Notes under the pieces: generated by a model
What the model saw: the letters and a program-made list of their open reading frames with translations, nothing else
Databases searched by the model: none
What the model was told of the DNA's origin: nothing
Part shown: positions 6,751-13,490 of the stretch, piece after piece
Layout: every line of letters begins with the position of its first letter
Numbering within the stretch: the first letter of the stretch is position 1
Position numbers and translations under genes: made by a program
From: a virus
IMG/VR virus record: IMGVR_UViG_3300007363_000115
Span: 1 to 22,903 of that record
Reading direction: 5' to 3' (one strand)
DNA: 22,903 nucleotides

Positions 6751-7380
6751 ATGAAGCCAAACATCGTCGTCGTTGATGCGCCAGCGTTCGAGCCTGTTTC
6801 TCTTGCGGACGCGCGGTCTTGGGTCGGGGTAGAGGCGGACGACACAGAGCACACCATAAAGCTCTCCATGCTGATTGCCGCGGCAAGGATGCACGCGGAA
6901 AACCTCACTCGCAGGGCATTCATTCAACGCACGTTGCGAGCGGAGTTTGACGGTTGGCCTTGCGGCCGACCCATTCAGCTTCCATTCCCTCCGATGGCCA
7001 GCGTTCAAAGCGTGAAGTATCGCGACACCAGCGGCGACCTTCAAACGCTTGATCCGGCTCTTTATGAGGTGCACGGCGGAGATCTCTCGCTTGTGGTTGC
7101 TCCGGTTGGCGGTGCTGTTTGGCCTTCGGCTTGCTCGGCACCGAACGCCATCCAAGTGACCTATATCGCAGGTTATGACGCTGCAGAGGCATCTCCTCTG
7201 GATGAGGCAGCAGCTCAAGCAAACATCCCTGACGCATTGAAGCTCTGGATGCAGACTCGTGTTGCCACGCTTTTTGAGCAGCGGGAGCAGTTTGCAATCG
7301 GGATATCGATCGCAACTTTGCCGCACGACTACGTTGACGGCTTGCTGGATCCGCTTATCGCGGCTGAGAGGCTTTTTTGA
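6751..7380 (+). CDS. Head-tail connector protein, gp6/phiE125 gp8 type
   Basis: A 209-residue adaptor protein expected to form a ring under the portal at the head vertex. The helical start (SLADARSWVGVEADDTEHTIKLSMLIAAARMHAENLTRRAF) is the usual opening of this family, followed by the LPFPPMASVQSVKYRDTSG strand region and TYIAGYD. The C-terminal helix (DALKLWMQTRVATLFEQRE) is also typical. The extended version with the beta domain corresponds to the phiE125 gp8 subgroup. The Shine-Dalgarno sequence is weak. The gene lies right after the sugar cassette; in most related phages it comes closely after the capsid gene, which makes the cassette look like an insertion. Confidence 0.9.
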   Translation: MKPNIVVVDAPAFEPVSLADARSWVGVEADDTEHTIKLSMLIAAARMHAENLTRRAFIQRTLRAEFDGWPCGRPIQLPFPPMASVQSVKYRDTSGDLQTLDPALYEVHGGDLSLVVAPVGGAVWPSACSAPNAIQVTYIAGYDAAEASPLDEAAAQANIPDALKLWMQTRVATLFEQREQFAIGISIATLPHDYVDGLLDPLIAAERLF

Positions 7381-7715
7381 TGCGCTCTGGAACGCTTCGC
7401 CATCGCATCGTGGTCGAGCACAAGTTGCCGTCCAGCCCGCCGCAATCAGCCAGTGGCGAGCCTGATTTCTCTTGGGCGACATTCCTTTCTGCGATGGCGA
7501 GTGTGAGTCCAGTTTCTGGCCGAGAGCCGTTCTTGGCGCAAGCTCATTTGTCTGAGGTGTCGCACAAGATCGATTTTCGCCATCAAGCCGGAATCACGCA
7601 CGACATGCGCGTTCGATTCGGCTCGAGAATTTTCGACATCAAGGCCATCCTGAATTACGGCGAAAAGAATCGCTACATCAAGTTGCTTTGCACGGAGGGG
7701 TTAACCAATGGCTAA
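7380..7715 (+). CDS. Head closure protein (SPP1 gp16 / PF05521 type)
   Basis: A 111-residue protein. The ATG at 7380 shares one base with the preceding stop (TGATG). It starts MRSGTLRHRIVVEHK, contains WATFLSAMASVSPVSGREPF and ends with VRFGSRIFDIKAILNYGEKNRYIKLLC; this order of strands is characteristic of small phage head closure and head-tail joining proteins. They form a ring below the connector and help gate the DNA channel. The last 30 bases hold the binding site and start of the next gene. Position between a connector and an HK97 gp10-like gene supports the call. Confidence 0.9.
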   Translation: MRSGTLRHRIVVEHKLPSSPPQSASGEPDFSWATFLSAMASVSPVSGREPFLAQAHLSEVSHKIDFRHQAGITHDMRVRFGSRIFDIKAILNYGEKNRYIKLLCTEGLTNG

Positions 7716-8229
7716 CTCCACAAAGATAGAGGTGCAAGGCTTGCGCGAATTGCAAGTCGCGCTGAAAGCGCTTCCGCAGAAGATGACTCAGCGCGTGCTG
7801 AATGCAGCGTTGATGAAGGGCGCGAGAGACATCGCGAACGAAGCGAAAAAGCGTGCGCCTGTATTGAACCCGATGGATTCGACCGCGCTCAAAGGCAGGC
7901 GCAGGGCAGGAACGCTGCGCAGGAACATACGCGCGAGAGTGATCCGCGCTTACGAACACACGGCGTCTGTCATGGTTGGCGTGCGGCAACTCAGCAGCAA
8001 GGCCATCCTGGCTTTCAAAAAAGCGACTGGAAAAAATGGGGCTGCAAATCCGGACGATCCATTTTACTGGCGGTTCTTGGAGTTCGGAACCAGCAAGATG
8101 CGAGCCAGACCTTTTCTCCGGCCTGCTTTTGAAACCAAAAAGTTTGCCGCGGCAAACGTTATAAAGGACGCCATCAAAGCCAGACTTGAAGTCGAAGCAA
8201 AGAAGTTGAACACGAGGGTCGTGCGATGA
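7708..8229 (+). CDS. HK97 gp10-like head-tail joining protein
   Basis: A 173-residue protein. The start, EVQGLRELQVALKALP, and the C-terminal signature FYWRFLEFGTSKMRARPFLRPAFE identify the HK97 gp10 family, whose members act in head-tail joining or tail completion. The middle is very basic (KGRRRAGTLRRNIRARVIR), which is common in these proteins. The ATG at 7708 follows GGAGGGG at 7694-7700 and overlaps the head closure gene by eight bases. The gene is in the order expected for lambda/HK97-like tail modules. Confidence 0.92.
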   Translation: MANSTKIEVQGLRELQVALKALPQKMTQRVLNAALMKGARDIANEAKKRAPVLNPMDSTALKGRRRAGTLRRNIRARVIRAYEHTASVMVGVRQLSSKAILAFKKATGKNGAANPDDPFYWRFLEFGTSKMRARPFLRPAFETKKFAAANVIKDAIKARLEVEAKKLNTRVVR

Positions 8230-8594
8230 CTTTCGAAGCCGATCTCAAGGCGCATCTCGCGGCTGAGAGCTCGTTGGTTGCCGCGGTCGGCAGCAGGATA
8301 ACGCCAGTTCTTCAAGAAGGAATTTATCCTGCCGTCACTTATGAGCGTGTGATCGGCACGCCGCAAACAAACCTTGCTGGCGGAGACGGCGGAATGGTTA
8401 ATGTCAGGGTGCAAATTGATGTTTGGTCTCGGTCTTACGATCAAGCGCGAGCGCTCTCTGAGTTGATAAGGAGCAGGATGCAGGCCACGGCAAGCACATT
8501 CCGCTCTGTCTGTTTGTCGGATCAGGATTTTTATGAAAGCGAATCGAAGGTCCATCGTTCATCGTTGGATTTTTCTTGTTGGTATCATTCTTAA
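8226..8594 (+). CDS. Tail completion protein, DUF3168 family
   Basis: A 122-residue protein with the DUF3168 pattern: an N-terminal helix (DLKAHLAAESSLVAAVGSRI), then YPAVTYERV, then VNVRVQIDVWSRSYDQARALSELIRSRM and a C-terminal segment with DFYESESKVHRSSLDFSCWY. Members sit at the end of the tail tube and join it to the head. The start overlaps the preceding stop (ATGA), which suggests translational coupling. Neighbours on both sides, gp10-like and tail tube, are those normally found with this family. Confidence 0.9.
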   Translation: MTFEADLKAHLAAESSLVAAVGSRITPVLQEGIYPAVTYERVIGTPQTNLAGGDGGMVNVRVQIDVWSRSYDQARALSELIRSRMQATASTFRSVCLSDQDFYESESKVHRSSLDFSCWYHS

Positions 8595-8610
8595 TTGAAG
8601 GAGAGCCGCT

Positions 8611-9027
8611 ATGGTTAAAGCTGTAGAAGCACAAGGCACCAAGATCGAGATCTCGCAAGTCGTCAGTCCGCTGGCGTATTCTGAAGTTCCGAATGTCACG
8701 GACTTCAACGGCCCTGGCGGACAAGCGAGCGTGATCGACGTTTCCAATCTTCAGTCGACCGCGCGTGAAAAGAAAATGGGTCTGGCTGACGAAGGCCAGT
8801 TCACATTTACGCTCAACTGGGATCCCGACGATGCAGCGCATCAGTTGCTCAGGTCTCAGCGCGCGTCGCGTCTCGCCAGCGAATTTCGCGTCACGCTTGC
8901 CGACACCACGCCTTCGATTGCGACATTCACAGGTTACGTTCTCGGCGTCGTGATCTCGGGTGGAGTCGACAACGTGCTGAAGGCTGCGGTGACGGTCGAG
9001 ATCGACGGCTCTGTCAGCTGGGCGTAA
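8611..9027 (+). CDS. Major tail tube protein
   Basis: A 138-residue protein expected to stack into the tail tube. It is a mostly beta-strand protein with TKIEISQVVSPLAYSEVPNVTDFNGPGG, then DVSNLQSTAREKKMGLADEGQFTFTLNW, then FRVTLADTTPSIATFTGYVLGVVISGGVDN and VTVEIDGSVSWA. This matches the gpV-like tail tube family, in its compact single-domain form without an Ig-like C-terminal domain. The ATG follows AAGGAG at 8598-8603, a strong signal as expected for an abundant virion protein. It sits directly before the tail chaperone genes. Confidence 0.9.
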   Translation: MVKAVEAQGTKIEISQVVSPLAYSEVPNVTDFNGPGGQASVIDVSNLQSTAREKKMGLADEGQFTFTLNWDPDDAAHQLLRSQRASRLASEFRVTLADTTPSIATFTGYVLGVVISGGVDNVLKAAVTVEIDGSVSWA

Positions 9028-9030
9028 CGC

Positions 9031-9366
9031 ATGAACGCACTCACTCGTGATGCTTTGCTGAACGCTCCGCCGAAGTCGACGACAGTCGAGCTCCCAGACA
9101 TCGGCGGCAGCGTTCGTATTCGCCAGATGACGGCAGGGGAGTGGATGCAGTTCATTTCGCGTCCATTCGAGGAGCGTGAGACCACAGGCGCTTGGCTTGT
9201 TTCGATTTGCGCAATCGACGATGAAGGCAAACAGCTTTTCTCTGCCGATGACGTTTCGAAAATTCAGGCCATGAGCTTCAGAACTGTCGAAGCAATTGCT
9301 TCTGCAATTCTCGAGATGAATCGCCTGACCAAGCAATCTCAGGAGGACATCGCAAAAAAATCGTAA
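9031..9366 (+). CDS. Tail assembly chaperone (gpG equivalent)
   Basis: A 111-residue protein occupying the position of lambda gpG between the tail tube and tape measure genes. It contains VELPDIGGSVRIRQMTAGEWMQF, a helix-rich middle, and FSADDVSKIQAMSFRTVEAIASAILEMNRL, a layout typical of tail chaperones. It would bind the tape measure and recruit tube subunits without entering the virion. Its last codons contain the A AAA AAA slip site, one codon before the TAA, so a share of ribosomes should continue into the following frame as a 218-residue fusion. No strong Shine-Dalgarno sequence is visible before the ATG. Confidence 0.85.
   Translation: MNALTRDALLNAPPKSTTVELPDIGGSVRIRQMTAGEWMQFISRPFEERETTGAWLVSICAIDDEGKQLFSADDVSKIQAMSFRTVEAIASAILEMNRLTKQSQEDIAKKS
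9354..9360 (+). promoter_or_regulatory. Programmed -1 ribosomal frameshift slip site
   Basis: The heptamer A AAA AAA is in the correct phase for tandem slippage, with AAA codons at 9355-9357 and 9358-9360 of the chaperone gene. Slipping back one base gives ATC at 9360 and a frame that stays open through 9381, where the next gene starts, up to 9686. The zero frame ends at TAA 9364-9366. The -1 fusion of tail chaperones (lambda G and GT) is a conserved feature of siphoviruses. I did not identify a clear downstream pseudoknot by eye. Confidence 0.85.
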
Positions 9367-9380
9367 CCCAACCGGAGATA

Positions 9381-9686
9381 ATGTTTTCGCTAAAGCTGGC
9401 TCTGCGGTTGGGCATGACGCTTGATGAGTTGAGGCAACGGATGACTGCTCAGGAATTTATGCTTTGGGCTGCATACGATCGGGTTCAGCCGATAGGCGAT
9501 GAACGCGCAGACGCTTCTGTCGCTCAACTCACCGCATTGATGGCCAACATCAATCGGGACACCAAGAAGAAGCCTGATCCATTCACCATCAGCGACTTTT
9601 TGTTGTTCAAGCCTCCTTCGATGGAATCTGAGGACGTCCTCCTCTCACGCAAAGCTCGCGCAGCTCTTTTGAACACAGGAAGATAA
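9381..9686 (+). CDS. Tail assembly protein T-like (DUF4035), expressed as frameshift fusion
   Basis: A 101-residue open frame in the -1 frame relative to the previous gene. It contains LALRLGMTLDELRQRMTAQEFMLWAAYDRVQPIGDERAD and later NINRDTKKKPDPFTISDFLLFKP, which match the GT-type chaperone extension (DUF4035). The frame is open upstream to 9360, so the main product should be the fusion covering 9031-9360 plus 9360-9686. Independent initiation at the ATG 9381 is possible because GGAG lies at 9374-9377, but the spacing of three bases is short. The T part of lambda GT binds tail tube subunits. Confidence 0.85.
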   Translation: MFSLKLALRLGMTLDELRQRMTAQEFMLWAAYDRVQPIGDERADASVAQLTALMANINRDTKKKPDPFTISDFLLFKPPSMESEDVLLSRKARAALLNTGR

Positions 9687-9689
9687 GTC

Positions 9690-11765
9690 ATGGCTGGCCT
9701 TGGCGATCTTGTAATCAAACTTCATGCTGACATTGCGCAGTTCACGTCAGACATGGGGCGTGCTGCGCATGTTTCTGAGCGCGAATGGGCGAAGGTTCAA
9801 AGGAGCGCGGCAAGCGCCGCAACAGCAATTGGCGTTGCTGTTGGAATCGCTTCTGCCGCGACGGCAAAGCTCACCAAGGATCTGCTCGACACAGCAGACT
9901 CCCTCGCCAAGTCTTCGCAAAAGCTAGGAATTTCTGTTGAATCGCTGGATGCGCTTCAGCATTATGCGAATTTGTCTGGCGTCAATGTTGAGCAACTTAG
10001 CGCAGGCCTGCGGTTCCTTTCCAAGAACGCTGTGGACACAGCCGCAAACACAGGGGATGCACGGCTGGCATTCCAAGCGCTCGGAATATCCGTTGTTGAT
10101 GCGCATGGCAAACTCAAGCCGACCGAAATGCTGCTCGAAGAGGTTGCCGAAAAGTTTGCTGGCATGGAGGATGGCGCTGGCAAGACAGCGATAGCGATGC
10201 GCATATTCGGAAAGTCTGGCGCAGAGCTGATCCCATTGCTCAATGGCGGCGCAGAGGGGTTCAAGCGCAATCGGGAGGAAGCCGAGAAATACGGCTTGAT
10301 CACGACAGATCTTGCAAAAAAATCAGAGCGCTTCAATGATTCGTTGACGTTGTTGGCGCGCCAAGCGCGAGGATTGGCGCTGGACATTTTTCCTGCGGTC
10401 GTCGATAAGCTCAACAAGTTGGTCGATGAATTCAACGAAGGCATTCGCGTCGCTGGCGGGTTCTGGCAAGCGCTTGCGAGATTCGGAACAACGAATCCAT
10501 TCAAGACCCCGCAGGAAAACATTGACGAGCTCACCGGCCGCATCGAGCGCGCTCGTCAAGCCATCGAGAAAATCAACACCGCAACTCCTGGCAAGCGACA
10601 AGGAGCTGTTGCTGCATATCAAAAACAGATCGAAGCTGATGAGCAACGCCGCAAGTTCGAGATTTACAGGCGCAATCAAGAGCTGAGTGACTCCGGTTAT
10701 GTCGGCGACACAGGCATGCCGACGGACTCAATCAATCCGAAGAAAAAAGCTCCTGGCCTTCCAGACGAAGCCGCGATAAAGAAAGCCCAAGAGGAGGCGA
10801 AGAAGGCTGCTGACGCCATCGCGAAGTATTCGACCGAGGCTTATGTTCAGGCGGCAGAGGAGGCGATGAAAGCCTCTGATGATTTGATCTACACATGGGA
10901 TGCGCAAGGCAATCGCGTGACCATGACGATGAAGGAGTGGGAAGAAAGCCTCAAGAAAGTTGAGGAAGCTGAGAGAATAATCGCCAAAGTTTTGAATCAA
11001 GAATACGTCACCGCGGCGGAAGAGGCACAGCAAGCCGCTGACGATCTAGTTTACATGTGGGATGAGCACGGCAACAGAATTACCAAGACAAAAAAGGAAC
11101 TGGACGACGCAGAGAAAAAGGCAACAGACGCCGCGCGTGAATACGGCTTCGTTTTCAATTCTGCGCTTGAAGATGCAGTGGTGAATGGCAAGAGCTTGCG
11201 CGATGTCATGGGCGGATTGGCTCAAGACTTGGCTCGCCTCGCATTCAGAAAGTTGGTGACAGAACCTCTTGCCGAAGCAGTTTCGAATATGTTCAAGCTG
11301 CAGAACGCAGCAGGCAGCGGCGGAGGCGGAGGCGGATTGTTTGGAGGCTTGCTTGGAAGCGTTGTTCAGTGGGGCGTCGGCGCGTTGTTCGGAGCGCCTG
11401 CGATTGGCGACGTCAATGCTGGCGGACTTGATGGAGCGCTTGGCGACGCAGGGCCGAACAGCATGGCTTCGATTCTGGGCATGGCCGATGGAGGGCAATT
11501 CACCGTCGGAGGCGTCGGCGGGATAGATTCTCAGAACGTTCTGTTCAAAGCAACTCCAGGCGAGCTGGTTACGGTTTCGACTCCAGGGCAAAGCTCTGGC
11601 GGTGGAACCTACTACATCGATGCTCGTGGCGCAGACACGGCAGGATTGGCTCGCCTTGAAGACATGATTCGCAGGATCAACGGCTCCATCGAACAGCGCG
11701 CTGTGGCAGCGGTTGTTGACACACGCAGACGCGGTGGACCTCTTGCGCAAGCGATGGGAGCTTGA
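9690..11765 (+). CDS. Tail tape measure protein
   Basis: A 691-residue protein that should set tail length and be released for DNA passage. The opening GDLVIKLHADIAQFTSDMGRA is the usual start of this family, followed by a small-residue hydrophobic helix (AATAIGVAVGIASAATA), then LGISVESLDALQHYANLSG and a MRIFGKSGAELIPLLNGG region, both typical. A central helical part holds a 54-residue repeat in two copies (10836-11120). The C-terminal part has a Gly-rich stretch, a hydrophobic segment (GLLGSVVQWGVGALFG) and the ending KATPGELVTVSTPGQ seen in many tape measures. It is short, so the tail should be short for a siphovirus. The ATG follows AGGA at 9677-9680. Confidence 0.93.
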   Translation: MAGLGDLVIKLHADIAQFTSDMGRAAHVSEREWAKVQRSAASAATAIGVAVGIASAATAKLTKDLLDTADSLAKSSQKLGISVESLDALQHYANLSGVNVEQLSAGLRFLSKNAVDTAANTGDARLAFQALGISVVDAHGKLKPTEMLLEEVAEKFAGMEDGAGKTAIAMRIFGKSGAELIPLLNGGAEGFKRNREEAEKYGLITTDLAKKSERFNDSLTLLARQARGLALDIFPAVVDKLNKLVDEFNEGIRVAGGFWQALARFGTTNPFKTPQENIDELTGRIERARQAIEKINTATPGKRQGAVAAYQKQIEADEQRRKFEIYRRNQELSDSGYVGDTGMPTDSINPKKKAPGLPDEAAIKKAQEEAKKAADAIAKYSTEAYVQAAEEAMKASDDLIYTWDAQGNRVTMTMKEWEESLKKVEEAERIIAKVLNQEYVTAAEEAQQAADDLVYMWDEHGNRITKTKKELDDAEKKATDAAREYGFVFNSALEDAVVNGKSLRDVMGGLAQDLARLAFRKLVTEPLAEAVSNMFKLQNAAGSGGGGGGLFGGLLGSVVQWGVGALFGAPAIGDVNAGGLDGALGDAGPNSMASILGMADGGQFTVGGVGGIDSQNVLFKATPGELVTVSTPGQSSGGGTYYIDARGADTAGLARLEDMIRRINGSIEQRAVAAVVDTRRRGGPLAQAMGA
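10836..11120 (+). repeat. Diverged direct repeat within the tape measure gene
   Basis: Two copies of a segment of about 41 codons start at 10836 and 10998, a period of 162 bases or 54 codons. Conserved residues are YV-x-AAEEA, then DDL-x-Y-x-WD, then GNR-x-T and KE. The DNA copies have diverged well beyond a recent duplication. In tape measure proteins such length repeats change tail length in steps. Confidence 0.85.
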
Positions 11766-11768
11766 TCG

Positions 11769-12392
11769 ATGGATTATCCAATTTCACTTCCAACCGATGG
11801 CGCTGATATCAGCGGGGTGACTTTCGGCGCAAAGTCTTCTGTTGGCAATGCGCGCTCTCCGTTCTCTTTTTCTGAACAGATATACGTCAATCAAGGCCAG
11901 ATGATGATGGCGTCGGTTGAGTTGCCAACGATGGATCGTTCTGAGGCGGAGCCGTGGATTGCATTCCTGCTTTCGCTCAACGGCATGGAAGGCACATTCT
12001 TAATGGGAGATCCTGCCAATCCAGAGCCGCGCGGAACTTGGGGCGGCGGCGCTCCAAAATTGTTCGGCGCTCATTCTGCTCGCGCGCGAACGCTAGAGGT
12101 CTACGGCGTTGAAGGGTTGACGTGGAAGGCCGGAGACTGGATTCAATTCGGTTCTGGCGCGACAGCAAGGCTGCACAAAGTGCTTGTGAACGGCACGCAA
12201 GCGCCTGCCTCGCCTCAAGGCAGCGGAACGGTCGAGATATGGCCTGCACTGCGGCAGGATTATTCTGCGGACGAACCTTTGATTCTCAGCAATGCGGTTG
12301 GTCGTTGGAGACTTTCGAGCAACGAGCAGAACTGGAGCATCGGCTTGGCGCGGTTCTATGGATTGCGATTCGATTGCGTTGAGGCTATCTGA
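11769..12392 (+). CDS. Distal/minor tail protein between tape measure and hub genes
   Basis: A 207-residue mostly beta-strand protein. The N-terminal half has FSFSEQIYVNQGQMMMASVELPTM and FLLSLNGMEGTFLMGDP. The C-terminal half carries GVEGLTWKAGDWIQFGSG, ATARLHKVLVN, VEIWPALRQDY and a closing RWRLSSNEQNWSIGLARFYGLRF. This arrangement is common in minor tail proteins encoded right after tape measure genes in lambda-like tails. They probably form the ring joining the tube to the tip, comparable in place to lambda gpM or to Dit proteins. The call rests on position plus recall of this pattern; no named family is certain. GGGAG at 11756-11760 is the likely binding site. Confidence 0.75.
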   Translation: MDYPISLPTDGADISGVTFGAKSSVGNARSPFSFSEQIYVNQGQMMMASVELPTMDRSEAEPWIAFLLSLNGMEGTFLMGDPANPEPRGTWGGGAPKLFGAHSARARTLEVYGVEGLTWKAGDWIQFGSGATARLHKVLVNGTQAPASPQGSGTVEIWPALRQDYSADEPLILSNAVGRWRLSSNEQNWSIGLARFYGLRFDCVEAI

Positions 12393-13051
12393 TGACGCAA
12401 CGCGGATTCTCTGCCGAAAATCTTGCCGCCATTCAGGCAGGGAAAGTTTTTCCTGCGCTGTTTGTCGAAGGGCTGTTCTATGTTGCAGACGATTCTCCAA
12501 GCGATTATTGGTTGCGTCTTTGGACTGGCGTAGGACCAATCGAGTGGGGCGGAAGGATCTGGACTGGCGGCGGCAACCTGCTCGGATTCTCGAAGCTGGA
12601 CGAGAGCGCAGAGACTCGTGCGATAGGGTTCACCGTTTTGCTCTCTGGAATGCCAAGTGATCTAGTTTCTCTTGCGCTGCAGTCTACGAGGATCGGCTAT
12701 CCTGTCAAGATATACCTCGGTCTTTTCGATTCTGCAGAGGGCGCGCTTGTTGCAGACCCTCATCAAGTTCGCGCAGGTCGATTTGATTTGAGCGTGATAG
12801 AAGACTCTGGCGAGACCTGCACCATCTCTGCGCAATACGAGGATAGGTTGGTTGATTTGGAGCGCACCCGTGATCGGCGATACACGCAAGAGGATCAAGC
12901 GTTCGAGTGGCCTGGAGATCTCGGATTCGAGTTCGTTCCAATTTTGCAAGACGCGCAATTGATATGGGGCGGTCCAGGCGCTGGATCGTCTCGGGTTGCT
13001 AATCCCGGGAATTCTTCTGACGTTGGAGAGGATTCTGCATATGGAGACTAG
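12392..13051 (+). CDS. Tail hub protein with DUF2163-like features
   Basis: A 219-residue protein whose ATG shares one base with the upstream stop (TGATG). It contains WTGVGPIEWGGRIWTGGGNLLGFS, ETRAIGFTVLLSGMPSDLVSLAL, a YPVKIYLGLFD strand, and the end RDRRYTQEDQAFEWPGDLGFEFVPILQD. This last segment is a common signature of phage tail proteins of the DUF2163 and lambda gpL-like type, which form the hub at the tail tip. The neighbours, a DUF6950 protein and a J-like protein, are usual companions. The C-terminal 30 residues are Gly/Ser-rich and probably flexible. Confidence 0.78.
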   Translation: MTQRGFSAENLAAIQAGKVFPALFVEGLFYVADDSPSDYWLRLWTGVGPIEWGGRIWTGGGNLLGFSKLDESAETRAIGFTVLLSGMPSDLVSLALQSTRIGYPVKIYLGLFDSAEGALVADPHQVRAGRFDLSVIEDSGETCTISAQYEDRLVDLERTRDRRYTQEDQAFEWPGDLGFEFVPILQDAQLIWGGPGAGSSRVANPGNSSDVGEDSAYGD

Positions 13052-13490
13052 CTTGCTTAGAGTCGATGGTTGGGAAGCTAGGTTGTTTAAATTCGTTGAC
13101 GCTTCTCGCGCTCGCCCGTTTGTTTGGGGCGAGAATGATTGCTTTTCATTTGCATGCGGATCGATTCAAGCGTTGACTGGGGTTGATCGTTGGAGTGAAT
13201 GGAAAGGCCGGTATTCGAGTCCAGAAGAGGCTTGGCGTTTGATTTCTCGTTACGCAGACGTCCGCTCTCCGGATCGAAAAGCGACATTCATAGCAGGCGC
13301 AGAGAAGTTTTTCCAATGCATTTCTAGCTCTGTGAAATTCGCGCGTAGAGGCGACGTTGTGGCTTATCCGGAGGATCCAAAGTGGCCTGCGCTTGGAATA
13401 TCGCTCGGAGAGCAATCAGCTTTGTTGACGACCAGCGGCATTCGTTTTTTGCGAACCGTTGATTGTCAGATCTGCTGGAGGGTCGGCTGA
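13041..13490 (+). CDS. NlpC/P60-like tail protein, DUF6950 family
   Basis: A 149-residue protein. I use the ATG at 13041 because GGAGAGG at 13025-13031 precedes it; the frame is open back to 12996 but an earlier start lacks support. The pattern ARPFVWGENDCFSFACGSIQALTG places a Cys in the position of the NlpC/P60 nucleophile, followed by a GDVVAYP strand as in DUF6950 proteins. In lambda-like tails a protein at this place (gpK in lambda) is a peptidoglycan-cleaving enzyme in the tip. The usual His is less clear here: the corresponding strand reads WPALGISLGEQSALL, without an obvious His. Activity is therefore uncertain and the protein may be structural only. Confidence 0.75.
   Translation: METSLLRVDGWEARLFKFVDASRARPFVWGENDCFSFACGSIQALTGVDRWSEWKGRYSSPEEAWRLISRYADVRSPDRKATFIAGAEKFFQCISSSVKFARRGDVVAYPEDPKWPALGISLGEQSALLTTSGIRFLRTVDCQICWRVG

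Noticed and set aside
5988-6923. 311-residue minus-strand open frame
   Set aside because: It runs opposite the FkbM methyltransferase and connector genes, both well supported by motifs. The product shows no recognisable pattern.
8404-9336. 310-residue minus-strand open frame
   Set aside because: It is opposite the tail completion, tail tube and chaperone genes, in their shadow, and has no supported start.
9364-9366. TAA before the T-like gene as evidence of two simply separate genes or a sequencing error
   Set aside because: The in-phase A AAA AAA site and the open -1 frame fit programmed frameshifting, a known feature of these chaperone genes, better than an error.
12996-13040. Earlier start for the DUF6950 gene
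   Set aside because: It overlaps the hub gene without a binding site; the ATG at 13041 has GGAGAGG upstream.
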